Origin: Streptomyces sp. DH37
Lineage (GTDB): Bacteria; Actinomycetota; Actinomycetes; Streptomycetales; Streptomycetaceae
Length of the DNA: 33,646 nucleotides
Assembly (NCBI RefSeq): GCF_029813835.1
Contig: NZ_JARVKV010000070.1
Location: 1 to 33,646 of the forward strand
Direction: 5' to 3'
The notes beneath the pieces were generated by a model that was not told where the DNA came from, did not search any database, and saw only the letters and a program-made list of their open reading frames with translations. A program made the translations under genes and the position numbers. This document shows, piece after piece, positions 1 through 8,245 of the stretch; position 1 is the first letter of the stretch, and every line of letters starts with the position of its first letter.

Positions 1-21
1 CCCCCGTCGTGTGCCGTGCGC

Positions 22-1053
22 TCAGTCGTCCTTGCCGGGGTCCTCGGCGTCCTTCGGGCCGTCCTCGTCCCCCCGGCCCCGCGCGCCCTCGTCCGGCTCC
101 TCCTCCGGCGCCCTCGGCGGACGCGTACGGCCCCCGGAGACGTCCCGCAGGTACGAACCGCCCTCGGCGGCCGTACCGCCCCCGGCGTGGCCGCCGGGCT
201 GGCCGTCGCGCCGCCGCAGATAGCGCTCGAACTCCTTGGCGATCGCCTCGCCCGACGCCTCCGGCAGCTCCGCGGTGTCCCGGGCCTCCTCCAGCGACTG
301 GACGTACTCGGCCACCTCGTTGTCCTCGGCGGCGAGCTGGTCCACGCCCAGCTGCCAGGCCCGGGCGTCCTCCGGCAGCTCGCCCGGCGGGATCCGCACG
401 TCCAGCAGGTCCTCCAGCCGGTTGAGCAGCGCGAGGGTCGCCTTGGGGTTGGGCGGCTGCGACACGTAGTGCGGGACCGCGGCCCACAGGCTCACGGCCG
501 GCACGCCCGCGTGCGTGCACGCCTCCTGGAGGATGCCGACGATGCCCGTGGGGCCCTCGTAGCGGGACTCCTCCAGGTCCAGCGTGCGGGCCAGGTCGGG
601 GTCGGAGGTGACCCCCGTGACCGGGACCGGACGGGTGTGCGGGGTGTCGCCGAGCAGCGCGCCGAGCACGACGACCATCTCCACGCCCAGCTCGTGGGCG
701 AAGCCCAGGATCTCGTTGCAGAAGGACCTCCAGCGCATGCTCGGCTCGATGCCGCGCACCAGCACCAGGTCGCGGGCGCGGCCCCGCCCGTCGGCGTCGG
801 CGATCCGCACCACCGACAGACGGGTCGTCGGCCAGGTGATCCTGCGCACGCCGCCCTCCAGCCACACCTGGGGGCGGTTGACCTGGAAGTCGTAGTAGTC
901 CTCGGCGTCGAGCGCCGCGAACACCTCGCCCTTCCACTCCCGCTCCAGATGGGCGACCGCGGCGGAGGCGGCGTCACCGGCGTCGTTCCAGCCTTCGAAC
1001 GCGGCCACCATGACCGGGTCGACCAGCTCGGGAACCCCCTCGAGCTCGATCAC
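22..1053 (-). CDS. parJ: PAC2-family protein, ParJ-like
   Basis: Encodes 343 residues. The GTG start at 1053 is chosen over an in-frame GTG at 1083 because AAGGAGG lies 6 nt upstream of it; the protein then begins MIELEGVPEL. The fold belongs to the PAC2 family (proteasome assembly chaperone 2 in eukaryotes and archaea), with the conserved opening block VMVAAFEGWNDAGDAAS near residues 13-29. Actinobacteria carry their own version; from memory the S. coelicolor homologue SCO1662 is ParJ, which binds ParA, controls its polymerisation and affects chromosome segregation during sporulation. The last 60 or so residues are low-complexity, rich in Gly, Arg and acidic residues, and probably disordered. 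The gene is divergent from the aldo/keto reductase across about 230 bp. Assignment to ParJ rests on the family plus adjacency to the glycerol operon. Whether this protein touches the proteasome encoded elsewhere in the window is open. Confidence 0.88.
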   Translation of the reverse strand: MIELEGVPELVDPVMVAAFEGWNDAGDAASAAVAHLEREWKGEVFAALDAEDYYDFQVNRPQVWLEGGVRRITWPTTRLSVVRIADADGRGRARDLVLVRGIEPSMRWRSFCNEILGFAHELGVEMVVVLGALLGDTPHTRPVPVTGVTSDPDLARTLDLEESRYEGPTGIVGILQEACTHAGVPAVSLWAAVPHYVSQPPNPKATLALLNRLEDLLDVRIPPGELPEDARAWQLGVDQLAAEDNEVAEYVQSLEEARDTAELPEASGEAIAKEFERYLRRRDGQPGGHAGGGTAAEGGSYLRDVSGGRTRPPRAPEEEPDEGARGRGDEDGPKDAEDPGKDD

Positions 1054-1284
1054 CCAGTGCCTCCTTCCGGCCGACCGGAGCACTCGCTCCGTACCGGCTG
1101 ACGTTCCATTACCGTGCGGGCCCAGCCTACGGCGTGACCGTGCCCCCGCCGCAGCCCTCGCATTCCTTTCGCGGACCGCGAGGCGGGGACGCGTCCGGAT
1201 ACGGCCGCGGCCGCCGGGGGAGGATCACCGGGACTGAACCGGTGTATACGGTAGGCGTCACCGGAGGCGGAGGAGAGGGGCGAC

Positions 1285-2307
1285 ATGACGGACCGGGCCG
1301 GATCGCAGGGGCCGTGGGGGACCGGGCGGACGCGGGAGCTGGGCCGGACCGGGGTGCGGCTGCCGCCCCTCGGCCTGGGCTGCGCGCCCCTCGGCAACTT
1401 CCGCCGGCCCGTCGGCGAGGAGCGGGCCCGCGCGGTCGTCGGGGCGGCGCTGGAGGAGGGCTGGAGCTACCTGGACACCGCGCCGCACTACGGCGTCGGC
1501 CTGTCCGAGGAGCGCCTGGGACGCGCCCTGGCCGGACGGGACCGCGCCTCGTACGTGATCTCCACCAAGGCCGGGCGGCGGCTGCGCCCACTCGGCGAGG
1601 GCGAGGCGCCGCCCGACGGCGAGGGCTTCGTCGACACCCCGCCGCGGGTGCGCGAGTGGGACCTGAGCCGGGACGGCATCCGGGCCACGGTGGAGGCGTC
1701 CCTGGAGCGGCTGGGCACCGACCGGGTGGAGATCGTGCTCCTGCACGACGTGGAGAACCACGTCCGCGAGGTGTACGAGACCGGCTTCCCGGCGCTGGCC
1801 GAGCTGCGCGCGGAGGGGCTGGTGCGGGCGGTCGGCTTCGGCATGAACCACAGCGACCACCTCGCCCGGTTCGTCGCCGACCTCGACGTCGACGTGGTGC
1901 TGTGCGCGGGCCGCTGGACGCTGCTGGACCACCGCGCCGCCTCCGACCTGCTGCCGGTGTGCGAGCGGCGCGGCACCTCCGTCGTCGTCGGCGGCGTCTA
2001 CAACTCCGGACTGCTCGCCGACCCCCGCACCGGCGCCCACTTCGACTACCGCGAGGCGCCGCCGGAGCTGGTGGAGCGGGCCCGGCGGATCCAGGCGGTG
2101 TGCGAGGGGTTCGGGGTGCCGCTGCGCGCGGCCGCGCTGCGCTTCCCGTTCGGCCACCCGGCGGTGGCCTCGGTGGTCGTCGGGTGCTCCACCGAGGCCG
2201 AGGTGCGGGACAACGCGCGGATGTTCGCCCACGAGGTCCCGGACGCGATGTGGCGCGCGCTGGTCGGGCACGGCCTGCTGGGGGAGGACCTGCCGCTGCC
2301 GGGGTGA
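1285..2307 (+). CDS. aldo/keto reductase
   Basis: Encodes a 340-residue cytosolic NAD(P)H-dependent oxidoreductase with a TIM-barrel aldo/keto reductase fold. The tetrad is visible: D64 and Y69 in YLDTAPHYG, K95 in VISTKAG, and H154 in VLLHDVENH. The N-terminal strand reads GVRLPPLGLGCAPLGN, typical of the subgroup containing D-threo-aldose, L-fucose and pyridoxal dehydrogenases. The physiological substrate cannot be told from sequence. The ATG start has a purine-rich site (GGAGGAGAGGGG) 5 nt upstream. The gene converges with the DinB-fold gene, only 14 bp separating the stop codons. The upstream region holds a GTATAC element near 1243 that may belong to a promoter, but I see no convincing -35 box. 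Confidence 0.85.
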   Translation: MTDRAGSQGPWGTGRTRELGRTGVRLPPLGLGCAPLGNFRRPVGEERARAVVGAALEEGWSYLDTAPHYGVGLSEERLGRALAGRDRASYVISTKAGRRLRPLGEGEAPPDGEGFVDTPPRVREWDLSRDGIRATVEASLERLGTDRVEIVLLHDVENHVREVYETGFPALAELRAEGLVRAVGFGMNHSDHLARFVADLDVDVVLCAGRWTLLDHRAASDLLPVCERRGTSVVVGGVYNSGLLADPRTGAHFDYREAPPELVERARRIQAVCEGFGVPLRAAALRFPFGHPAVASVVVGCSTEAEVRDNARMFAHEVPDAMWRALVGHGLLGEDLPLPG

Positions 2308-2321
2308 GCGGCCGGACGCCG

Positions 2322-2837
2322 CTACCGGTTCACGTCGTGGAGGTGGTGGACGGGGTCGTGGAGCAGGTAGCGGGCGAGGGACTCCACCGTGAAGCGGGAG
2401 CCGTCGCTGCGGACGCCGGTGCGCTCCCACTGCCCACCGGACACGGCGGCGAACCGCGCGGCCAGGGCCTCGCCCGCCTCCTCCAGCTCACCGGCCACCC
2501 GGTGCGGGTCCTGCTCGCCGTAGCGCTCGGCGACGGCGGTGGCGTCCTGGTCCCAGTCGGGGAAGGAGGGGGCGTCCTCGGTGAGCATCAGCCGCAGCCG
2601 CCCGTCGAAGACCCGGAACACGTCGCGCACGTGGCAGGCGTACTCCAGCGGGGACCAGACGTCCGGCGCGGGGCGCTCGCGCACGTCGGCGCGCTCCAGT
2701 ACCGGCCGCCAGGCGGCGGCGTTCTCCCGCAGCAGGGCGGGCGTGTCCGCGCCCCGGACCCGCCGGGAGTCGAAGCCGCACTCGGGGCAGGGGCGCTCCA
2801 GCACCCAGGTCCAGTTCTTGGTGTCGGGTGTGATCAT
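2322..2837 (-). CDS. DinB-fold metalloenzyme-like protein
   Basis: Encodes 171 residues from the ATG at 2837; a GTG start 21 bp further up lacks a ribosome-binding site. The protein looks like the DinB/mycothiol-dependent maleylpyruvate isomerase-like superfamily, four-helix bundles that often bind a metal through three histidines. Candidate ligands are the His in EYACHVRDVF and those in YLLHDPVHHLHDV near the C-terminus. An N-terminal CPECGFD motif is an unusual addition that could bind zinc or be redox active. Many relatives use mycothiol, the low-molecular-weight thiol of actinomycetes, but nothing here proves that. Reaction and substrate are unknown. It sits convergent to the aldo/keto reductase and upstream-adjacent to the end of glpD, separated from it by a strong hairpin. 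Confidence 0.75.
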   Translation of the reverse strand: MITPDTKNWTWVLERPCPECGFDSRRVRGADTPALLRENAAAWRPVLERADVRERPAPDVWSPLEYACHVRDVFRVFDGRLRLMLTEDAPSFPDWDQDATAVAERYGEQDPHRVAGELEEAGEALAARFAAVSGGQWERTGVRSDGSRFTVESLARYLLHDPVHHLHDVNR

Positions 2838-2928
2838 GCCTCGAGCATCCCGCGCCACGACCGTTCAGCACCAGCGATTACTTCTTCACCCGAAGGTGTA
2901 GCTGTGCTTAACGGGCGCCGGTGGGCGC

Positions 2929-2972
2929 GGGCCCGTACGGCGGGCGGGGAGGTCCCACCGCCGTACGGGCCC
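2929..2972 (-). terminator. Terminator hairpin after glpD
   Basis: A perfect 15-bp stem (2929-2943 with 2958-2972, arm GGGCCCGTACGGCGG) encloses a 14-nt loop just downstream of the glpD stop. An 18-bp GC-only palindrome centred on 2978/2979 lies between it and glpD. No T-tract follows, as is usual for Streptomyces hairpin terminators. It most likely ends the glpFKD transcript. Confidence 0.7.
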
Positions 2973-2998
2973 GGGGCGCGCCCCGGGGCGTGTGAGGG

Positions 2999-4618
2999 TC
3001 AGCTCCGGCGCTCGGCCAGCACCTTCGCGACCTTCGCGCGGACCTCCTCGGTGTCCAGGCCGCGGACGGTCAGCGTGGTGCGGCGGCGCAGCACGTCGTC
3101 CACCGTCGCGGCCCACTCGTGGTCCCGGGCGTAGAGGACCTGCGCCCAGATCTCCGGCGCGTCCGGGTGGACGCGCTCGCCCAGCGCCGGGTCCTCGTGC
3201 ACCAGGCGGGCGATGTCGAACGCCAGCGCCCCGTAGTGGGTCGCCAGGTGCCGGGCGGTCAGCGGGTCGAGCCGGGTGCCCGGCTCGCGGTCCACCAGCA
3301 GCCGGTGGGCGACCGCGTCCGGGTTGGCCACCCCCGGCAGCGGCACCCGCCGCACCAGCTCGGAGACCGGTACGGCGTCCTCCGCGAAGCCCGTCCGCGC
3401 GGTGCCCGGCAGCCGGGCCAGCTTCCGCAGCACGGTGCGGCCGATGTGCCGGTAGGTGGTCCACTTGCCGCCCGCGACCGAGAGCATCCCGCCGCGGCCC
3501 TCGGTGACGACCGTCTCCCGCCTGGCCGACTCCACGCCGCCCGGACCGCCGGGCAGCACCCGCAGGCCCGCGAAGGCGTACGTCACCAGGTCCGGGGAGA
3601 GTTGCTCGTCGCGCACCGAGAGCGCGGCCTCGTCCAGGATCTGCCGGACGTCGGCGTCGGTGGCGCGGACGGCGGCCGGGTCGCCCTCGTACGCCTCGTC
3701 GGTGGTGCCCAGCAGCAGGTGGTCCTCCCAGGGAAGGGCGAAGGTGATGCGGTACTTGTCGACGGGCGTGGCCATCGCCGCCCGCCACGGCGCCGTCCGC
3801 CTCAGCACCACGTGCGCGCCCTTGGACAGCCGGACGCTGGGCTCGGCGCCCGCGTACTCCATCCGCCGCAGGTGGTCCACCCACGGGCCGGTGGCGTTGA
3901 GCACCAGCCGGGCGTCCACCGCGAACTCGGTGCCGTCCAGCCGGTCCTTCAGCTCCGCGCCGGTGACCCGGCCCCGGGTGAAGCGCAGACCGGTGACCTC
4001 GGCGTGGTTGAGGACGACGGCGCCGGACTGCACCGCGGCGCGGACGGTCATCACCGCGACCCGGGAGTCGTTCATCTGGTGGTCGCCGTAGACCGCGACC
4101 GCCTTGAGGCCCTCGGTGCGCAGCGCCGGGTTGTCGGCGGCGGCCTTCGCCGGGGAGATCAGCCGGCCCACCCCGTCGCCGAAGGCGGACAGGGCGGAGT
4201 AGGCGAACACGCCCGCGCCGAGCTTGGCGGCGCCGTGCGGGCCGCCCCGGTAGACCGGCAGGTAGAAGGTGAGCGGGTTGACCAGGTGCGGGGCCACGTC
4301 CTTGGCCAGCACCCGCCGCTCGTGGTGGTTCTCGGCGACCAGCCTGACCGCGCCGGTCTGCAGGTAGCGCAGCCCGCCGTGGACCAGCTTGGAGGAGGCG
4401 GAGGAGGTGGCGCCGGCGAAGTCGCCGGCGTCCACCATCGCCACCCGCAGCCCCGACTGCGCCGCGTGCCAGGCGACCGAGGTGCCCAGGATGCCGCCGC
4501 CGACGACCAGCAGGTCGAAGACGGCGCCCTCCAGCACCTCCCGTGTCTCGGCACGGTCCGGGTCGGGACCGGCGGCCGGGCGCGCCCCGAGGGTGGGGAC
4601 GCTTCGGAGGGTGTTCAT
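2999..4618 (-). CDS. glpD: glycerol-3-phosphate dehydrogenase (FAD)
   Basis: Encodes 539 residues. The enzyme oxidises sn-glycerol 3-phosphate to dihydroxyacetone phosphate and passes electrons through FAD to the respiratory quinone pool at the membrane. The Rossmann motif VVGGGILGTSVAWHAAQSGL lies near residues 39-58, followed by the GATSSASSKLVHGGLRYLQ block that is a signature of GlpD proteins. The C-terminal DAO_C-type helical domain occupies about the last 120 residues. The ATG at 4618 gives an N-terminus of MNTLRSVPTLG; the open frame continues upstream inside glpK but a start there would be far too early. The glpK stop is 5 bp upstream, and the AGGAG that probably serves glpD lies inside the end of glpK, so the two are likely translationally coupled. 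It is the last gene of the glycerol operon, corresponding to gylB of S. coelicolor. Confidence 0.95.
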   Translation of the reverse strand: MNTLRSVPTLGARPAAGPDPDRAETREVLEGAVFDLLVVGGGILGTSVAWHAAQSGLRVAMVDAGDFAGATSSASSKLVHGGLRYLQTGAVRLVAENHHERRVLAKDVAPHLVNPLTFYLPVYRGGPHGAAKLGAGVFAYSALSAFGDGVGRLISPAKAAADNPALRTEGLKAVAVYGDHQMNDSRVAVMTVRAAVQSGAVVLNHAEVTGLRFTRGRVTGAELKDRLDGTEFAVDARLVLNATGPWVDHLRRMEYAGAEPSVRLSKGAHVVLRRTAPWRAAMATPVDKYRITFALPWEDHLLLGTTDEAYEGDPAAVRATDADVRQILDEAALSVRDEQLSPDLVTYAFAGLRVLPGGPGGVESARRETVVTEGRGGMLSVAGGKWTTYRHIGRTVLRKLARLPGTARTGFAEDAVPVSELVRRVPLPGVANPDAVAHRLLVDREPGTRLDPLTARHLATHYGALAFDIARLVHEDPALGERVHPDAPEIWAQVLYARDHEWAATVDDVLRRRTTLTVRGLDTEEVRAKVAKVLAERRS

Positions 4619-4623
4619 GTGGA

Positions 4624-6141
4624 TCAGTTCTCCTCTTCGAGCCAGCCCATGGTCCGCTCCACGGCCTTGAGCCAGTTCTTGTACTCGCGTTCGCGTACGT
4701 CCGCCTCCATCCGGGGCGTCCACTCCGCGGCCCGTCGCCAGTTGGCGCGCAGGGCGTCGGTGTCCGGCCAGAAGCCGACGGCCAGACCGGCGGCGTAGGC
4801 GGCGCCCAGGCAGGTGGTCTCGGCGACCATCGGCCGGACGACCGGGGCGTCCAGGACGTCGGAGATGCACTGCATCAGCAGGTTGTTGCTGGTCATGCCG
4901 CCGTCCACCTTCAGGGCGGTCAGCTCGACGCGGGAGTCCTTCTCCATCGCGTCGACGATCTCGCGGGTCTGCCAGGCGGTCGCCTCCAGCACGGCCCGGG
5001 CGATGTGCGCCTTGGTGACGTAGCGGGTCAGGCCCGCGATGACGCCCCGGGCGTCGGAGCGCCAGTAGGGGGCGAACAGCCCGGAGAAGGCGGGGACGAA
5101 GTAGGCGCCGCCGTTGTCCTCGACCGAGCTGGCCAGCGTCTCGATCTCGGCGGCGCTGTTGATCAGGCCCATCTGGTCGCGCATCCACTGTACCAACGAG
5201 CCGGTGACCGCGATCGATCCCTCGAGCGCGTACACCGGGTCCTGGTCGCCGATGCGGTAGCCGACGGTGGTCAGCAGTCCGTTGTAGGAGTTGACGGCCT
5301 CGGAACCGGTGTTGAGCAGCAGGAACGTGCCGGTGCCGTACGTCGACTTGGCCTCGCCCGGCGAGAAGCAGGTCTGGCCGAACAGCGCGGCCTGCTGGTC
5401 GCCGAGCGCGGAGGCCACCGGCACGCCCGCGAGCGCCCCGCGGGCCTCGCCGTAGACCTCGGCGGAGGAGCGGATCTCGGGCAGCACCGCCATGGGCACG
5501 CCCAGCGACTCGCAGATGCGCGGGTCCCAGTCCAGGGTGCGCAGGTTCATCAGCAGGGTGCGGGAGGCGTTGGTGACGTCGGTCACGTGCACGCCGCCGT
5601 CGGGGCCGCCGGTGAGGTTCCAGACGACCCAGGAGTCCATGGTGCCGAAGAGGATCTCCCCGGCCTCGGCGCGCTCGCGCAGCCCCTCGACGTTGTCCAG
5701 CAGCCAGCGGATCTTCGGGCCGGCGAAGTACGAGGCGAGGGGCAGGCCGGTCTCGCGGCGGAAGCGGTCCTGGCCGACGTTGCGGCCCAGCTCCCGGCAG
5801 AGGGCGTCGGTGCGGGTGTCCTGCCAGACGATGGCGTTGTGCACCGGCTCACCGGTGGCTCTGTCCCACAGCAGCGTCGTCTCGCGCTGGTTGGTGATGC
5901 CCAGGGCCCGCACGTCCTCGCGGGTGATGCCCGCCCTGTCCAGGGCCTCGACGACCACCTCCTGGACGTTGGCCCAGATCTCGGCGGCGTCGTGCTCCAC
6001 CCAGCCGGGCTCGGGGAAGATCTGCTCGTGCTCCTTCTGGCCCACCGAGACGATGCGGCCGTCGCGGTCGAAGACGATGCAGCGGCTGGAGGTGGTGCCC
6101 TGGTCGATGGCGGCGATGAACTCGCGGCGGGTCTCGCTCAT
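4624..6141 (-). CDS. glpK: glycerol kinase
   Basis: Encodes 505 residues, the usual length. It phosphorylates glycerol with ATP to sn-glycerol 3-phosphate, trapping glycerol imported by GlpF. Visible FGGY-family motifs are AIDQGTTSSRCIVFD (phosphate 1, residues 11-25), LGITNQRETTLLWD (80-93), GDQQAALFGQ (247-256), STYGTGTFLLLNTG (266-279) and VDGGMTSNN in the C-terminal domain. The ATG at 6141 has GGAG 9 nt upstream. Firmicute enzymes are activated by HPr-dependent phosphorylation of a histidine in the loop just before GDQQAALFGQ; residues 225-246 here contain no histidine, so that control should be absent. A 112-bp pyrimidine-rich spacer separates it from glpF. It corresponds to gylA of S. 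coelicolor. Confidence 0.96.
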   Translation of the reverse strand: MSETRREFIAAIDQGTTSSRCIVFDRDGRIVSVGQKEHEQIFPEPGWVEHDAAEIWANVQEVVVEALDRAGITREDVRALGITNQRETTLLWDRATGEPVHNAIVWQDTRTDALCRELGRNVGQDRFRRETGLPLASYFAGPKIRWLLDNVEGLRERAEAGEILFGTMDSWVVWNLTGGPDGGVHVTDVTNASRTLLMNLRTLDWDPRICESLGVPMAVLPEIRSSAEVYGEARGALAGVPVASALGDQQAALFGQTCFSPGEAKSTYGTGTFLLLNTGSEAVNSYNGLLTTVGYRIGDQDPVYALEGSIAVTGSLVQWMRDQMGLINSAAEIETLASSVEDNGGAYFVPAFSGLFAPYWRSDARGVIAGLTRYVTKAHIARAVLEATAWQTREIVDAMEKDSRVELTALKVDGGMTSNNLLMQCISDVLDAPVVRPMVAETTCLGAAYAAGLAVGFWPDTDALRANWRRAAEWTPRMEADVREREYKNWLKAVERTMGWLEEEN

Positions 6142-6253
6142 GTCGGGGTGCTCCAAGGGGGTGCGCGGAGGATGGCGTCGGGGAGGGACCGGGGAGGGCG
6201 TCGGGGAGAGGCCGGGGGAGGAGGCGGGGGCGCCGGGGGAGGAGGGGGAGGGG
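6142..6253 (-). other. C-rich glpF-glpK spacer
   Basis: This 112-bp gap is almost pure C and T with scattered G on the coding (minus) strand, built from imperfect CCCTCCCCGG-type units. The other strand carries many runs of GGGG and GGGGG between 6181 and 6252. The mRNA segment would be largely unstructured and C-rich, as in Rho-loading sites, and the G-rich template strand could form a G-quadruplex. No hairpin or ORF is evident. Function is inference. Confidence 0.55.
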
Positions 6254-7042
6254 TCAGGCGAACGCGAGCCGGTAGATGACGCCCGCGAGGGCGCCGCCGA
6301 GCAGGGGGCCGACCACCGGCACCCAGGCGTAGCCCCAGTCCGACCCGCCCTTGTTGGGCAGCGGCAGCAGGGCGTGCACGATGCGCGGCCCGAGGTCGCG
6401 GGCCGGGTTGATCGCGTACCCGGTCGGACCGCCCAGGGAGAGGCCGAGTCCGACGACGACGAGGGCGGTGATGAGCACACCGGTGCCGGACAGGGCCAGC
6501 CCCTTGGTGAGGCCCTGGGTGAGGATCGCCAGGACCAGGACGACGGTGGCGATGGTCTCGGTGGCCAGGTTCTGCACGGGGTTGCGGATCTCGGGGGCGG
6601 TGGAGAAGACGCCGAGCACCGGGCCGGGGGCGTCGGACCGCTGCCGTTCGGCGGAGGCGGTCGTCTGGGCTCCGGGGCCGCCGACGACCTCGCGGTCGGT
6701 CAGGTGCGCCAGGAACTGGCCGTAGTAGGAGACCCACACCAGGACGGCGCCGATCACGGCGCCGAGCATCTGGCCGGCGAAGTAGAGGGGCACCTTGTCC
6801 CACTCCCCGCTCTGCACGGCGATGCCCACGGTGACGGCCGGGTTGAGGTGGGCTCCGGAGAGGCCCAGGGCGATGTAGGCGGCGGTCAGGACCGCGAAGC
6901 CCCATCCGAAGGTGATGGCGACCCAGCCGGCGCCCATCGCCTTGGAGCGCTTGAGGGTGACGGCGGCGCACACGCCGCCGCCGAGCAGGATCAGGACGGC
7001 GGTACCGATGGTCTCGCCCAGGAATATGTCGGAGCTGGACAC
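6254..7042 (-). CDS. glpF: glycerol uptake facilitator (aquaglyceroporin)
   Basis: Encodes a 262-residue integral membrane channel of the MIP family that lets glycerol equilibrate across the membrane. Both half-helix signatures are present: NPA at residues 67-69 in GAHLNPAVT and NPARD at 212-216. The Asp after NPAR marks the glycerol-conducting subfamily rather than strict water channels. Six hydrophobic segments are recognisable. A hydrophilic stretch rich in Thr, Ser, Gln and Arg (about 120-140) forms a longer extramembrane loop than in E. coli GlpF. The GTG at 7042 is the start because AAAGGAG sits 6-7 nt upstream. It is the first gene of glpF-glpK-glpD and is preceded by a promoter overlapping a large palindrome. 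It corresponds to gylC of S. coelicolor. Confidence 0.95.
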   Translation of the reverse strand: MSSSDIFLGETIGTAVLILLGGGVCAAVTLKRSKAMGAGWVAITFGWGFAVLTAAYIALGLSGAHLNPAVTVGIAVQSGEWDKVPLYFAGQMLGAVIGAVLVWVSYYGQFLAHLTDREVVGGPGAQTTASAERQRSDAPGPVLGVFSTAPEIRNPVQNLATETIATVVLVLAILTQGLTKGLALSGTGVLITALVVVGLGLSLGGPTGYAINPARDLGPRIVHALLPLPNKGGSDWGYAWVPVVGPLLGGALAGVIYRLAFA

Positions 7043-7108
7043 CCGCGACTCCTTTGTTCTTGTCCGGAGGGAGCCAGATGGAACAGGTGGGGGAAGGCGG
7101 ACCGAGTC

Positions 7109-7143
7109 CCGTTCGGTGTTCGACATTGTCGACCGCCGAACGG
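7109..7143. promoter_or_regulatory. GylR operator candidate at glpF
   Basis: A 35-bp nested palindrome is centred on 7126. The inner arms are TCGACA/TGTCGA (7120-7125 and 7127-7132) and the outer arms CCGTTCGG/CCGAACGG (7109-7116 and 7136-7143); only two base pairs across the whole dyad mismatch. The inner core matches the palindrome ahead of gylR. It lies where the glpF transcript should start, so a bound repressor would block initiation. Assignment to GylR is inference from position and the shared motif. Confidence 0.7.
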
Positions 7144-7145
7144 CA

Positions 7146-7173
7146 GTTTTATGCCAGTCGAACATCCCGTCAA
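7146..7173 (-). promoter_or_regulatory. glpF operon promoter
   Basis: On the minus strand, TTGACG (7168-7173) and TAAAAC (7146-7151) are spaced by 16 bp, giving a good sigma-70-type promoter whose start site would fall near 7139, inside the operator. An extra half-site GTTCGAC lies in the spacer region at 7157-7163. Confidence 0.6.
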
Positions 7174-7428
7174 GGGTGCGGACGGCGGATCGTGACGGCG
7201 AACACGGACCGGGCGGCCGAAACCGTGCGAAAGCGTCCGGGGACGGGCGGAGCGTGTGCGCAGGCGCCCCCGGACTCTGCCCCGGGGCGCCTCCCCCGAA
7301 TCGGCCGCAGCGGAAAACAGTGTGCCAAGCAAGCGAGTGAAGGCCCGTCGGCGGACGAGCATCGAGGGGGAGGCCCTCCGCGGGGACGGGGGCGCCCGGG
7401 AGCGCCCGGGGCCGGTCGCGGAGCGCGG
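7174..7428. other. gylR-glpF intergenic region
   Basis: No gene is seen. Two hairpins stand downstream of gylR on the minus strand: GGGCGC/GCGCCC (7390-7395 with 7402-7407) and GGCGCCCC/GGGGCGCC (7263-7270 with 7284-7291). Either could end the gylR transcript. Neither is followed by a T-tract, and read-through into glpF is possible. Confidence 0.45.
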
Positions 7429-8193
7429 CTAGAAGCGTCCCGCGCCCAGATCGCGCGACACGGCCCTCGCGCAGTCCCGTACGGCCGCGACCAGCCGCGG
7501 CTGTATCGACCCGTCCGCGCACACCCGCTCCACCGCGCCGGTGACGGCCACGGCGCCCACCGGCATCCGGCGGCGGTCGTGGATGGGGGCGGCGATGGAG
7601 GCGACGCCCTCCCACGTCTCCTCGACGTCGGCGGCCCAGCCGCGGGCCCGGGTCAGCTCCAGGACCTCCTCGAAGGCCTCCGGCTCGGTGATCGTGCGCG
7701 CCGTCAGCGCCTCGCGCTCGGCGTCCGCCGCCTCGCTGCGGGCCACCGGGTCGTACGCGGCCAGCACCTTGCCCAGCGCCGTGCTGTGCAGCGGCTGCAT
7801 CGCCCCCACCTCCAGCACCTGCCGGCTGTCGTCGGGGCGGAAGACGTGGTGCACGATCAGGACGCCCTGCTGGTGGAGCACGCCGAGGTAGACGCTCTCG
7901 CCGCTGGAGCGGGCCAGGTCGTCGGTCCACACCAGGGCGCGGGCCCGCAGCTCGTGGACGTCCAGGTAGCTGTTGCCCAGCCGCAGCAACTCGGCGCCCA
8001 GCTGGTACTTGCCCGAGGCGGGGTCCTGCTCGACGAAGCCCTCCTGCTGGAGGGTGCGCAGCAGGCCGTGGGCGGTGCCCTTGGCCAGGTCCAGGGCGGA
8101 GGAGATGTCGGACAGCCCGAGGCGCCGCTCACCCCCGGCGAGCAGCCGCAGCACTGCCGCCGCCCGCTCCAGCGACTGGATGGTCCGGGCCAT
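7429..8193 (-). CDS. gylR: IclR-family glycerol operon regulator
   Basis: Encodes 254 residues. The N-terminal winged helix-turn-helix (about 1-65) contains SLERAAAVLRLLAGG and LSDISSALDLAKGTAHGLLRTLQQEGFVEQD; the remaining 180 residues are the IclR effector-binding domain. In S. coelicolor GylR represses both its own gene and the glycerol operon, mediates induction by glycerol (through glycerol 3-phosphate) and is involved in glucose repression. The ATG at 8193 has GAGAGG 6-7 nt upstream; an in-frame start at 8256 is rejected because it would lie inside the operator palindrome. It is upstream of and co-oriented with glpF, and divergent from metH across 230 bp. The length matches the S. coelicolor protein as I remember it. 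Confidence 0.93.
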   Translation of the reverse strand: MARTIQSLERAAAVLRLLAGGERRLGLSDISSALDLAKGTAHGLLRTLQQEGFVEQDPASGKYQLGAELLRLGNSYLDVHELRARALVWTDDLARSSGESVYLGVLHQQGVLIVHHVFRPDDSRQVLEVGAMQPLHSTALGKVLAAYDPVARSEAADAEREALTARTITEPEAFEEVLELTRARGWAADVEETWEGVASIAAPIHDRRRMPVGAVAVTGAVERVCADGSIQPRLVAAVRDCARAVSRDLGAGRF

Positions 8194-8245
8194 CGCGCAC
8201 CTCTCTCCTCTGTTCGGGGTTCTCTCTCCGGTGGTCCGGAAGACG

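Noticed and set aside
1054..1083. Upstream GTG start for the PAC2 gene
   Set aside because: No ribosome-binding site; AAGGAGG clearly serves the GTG at 1053.
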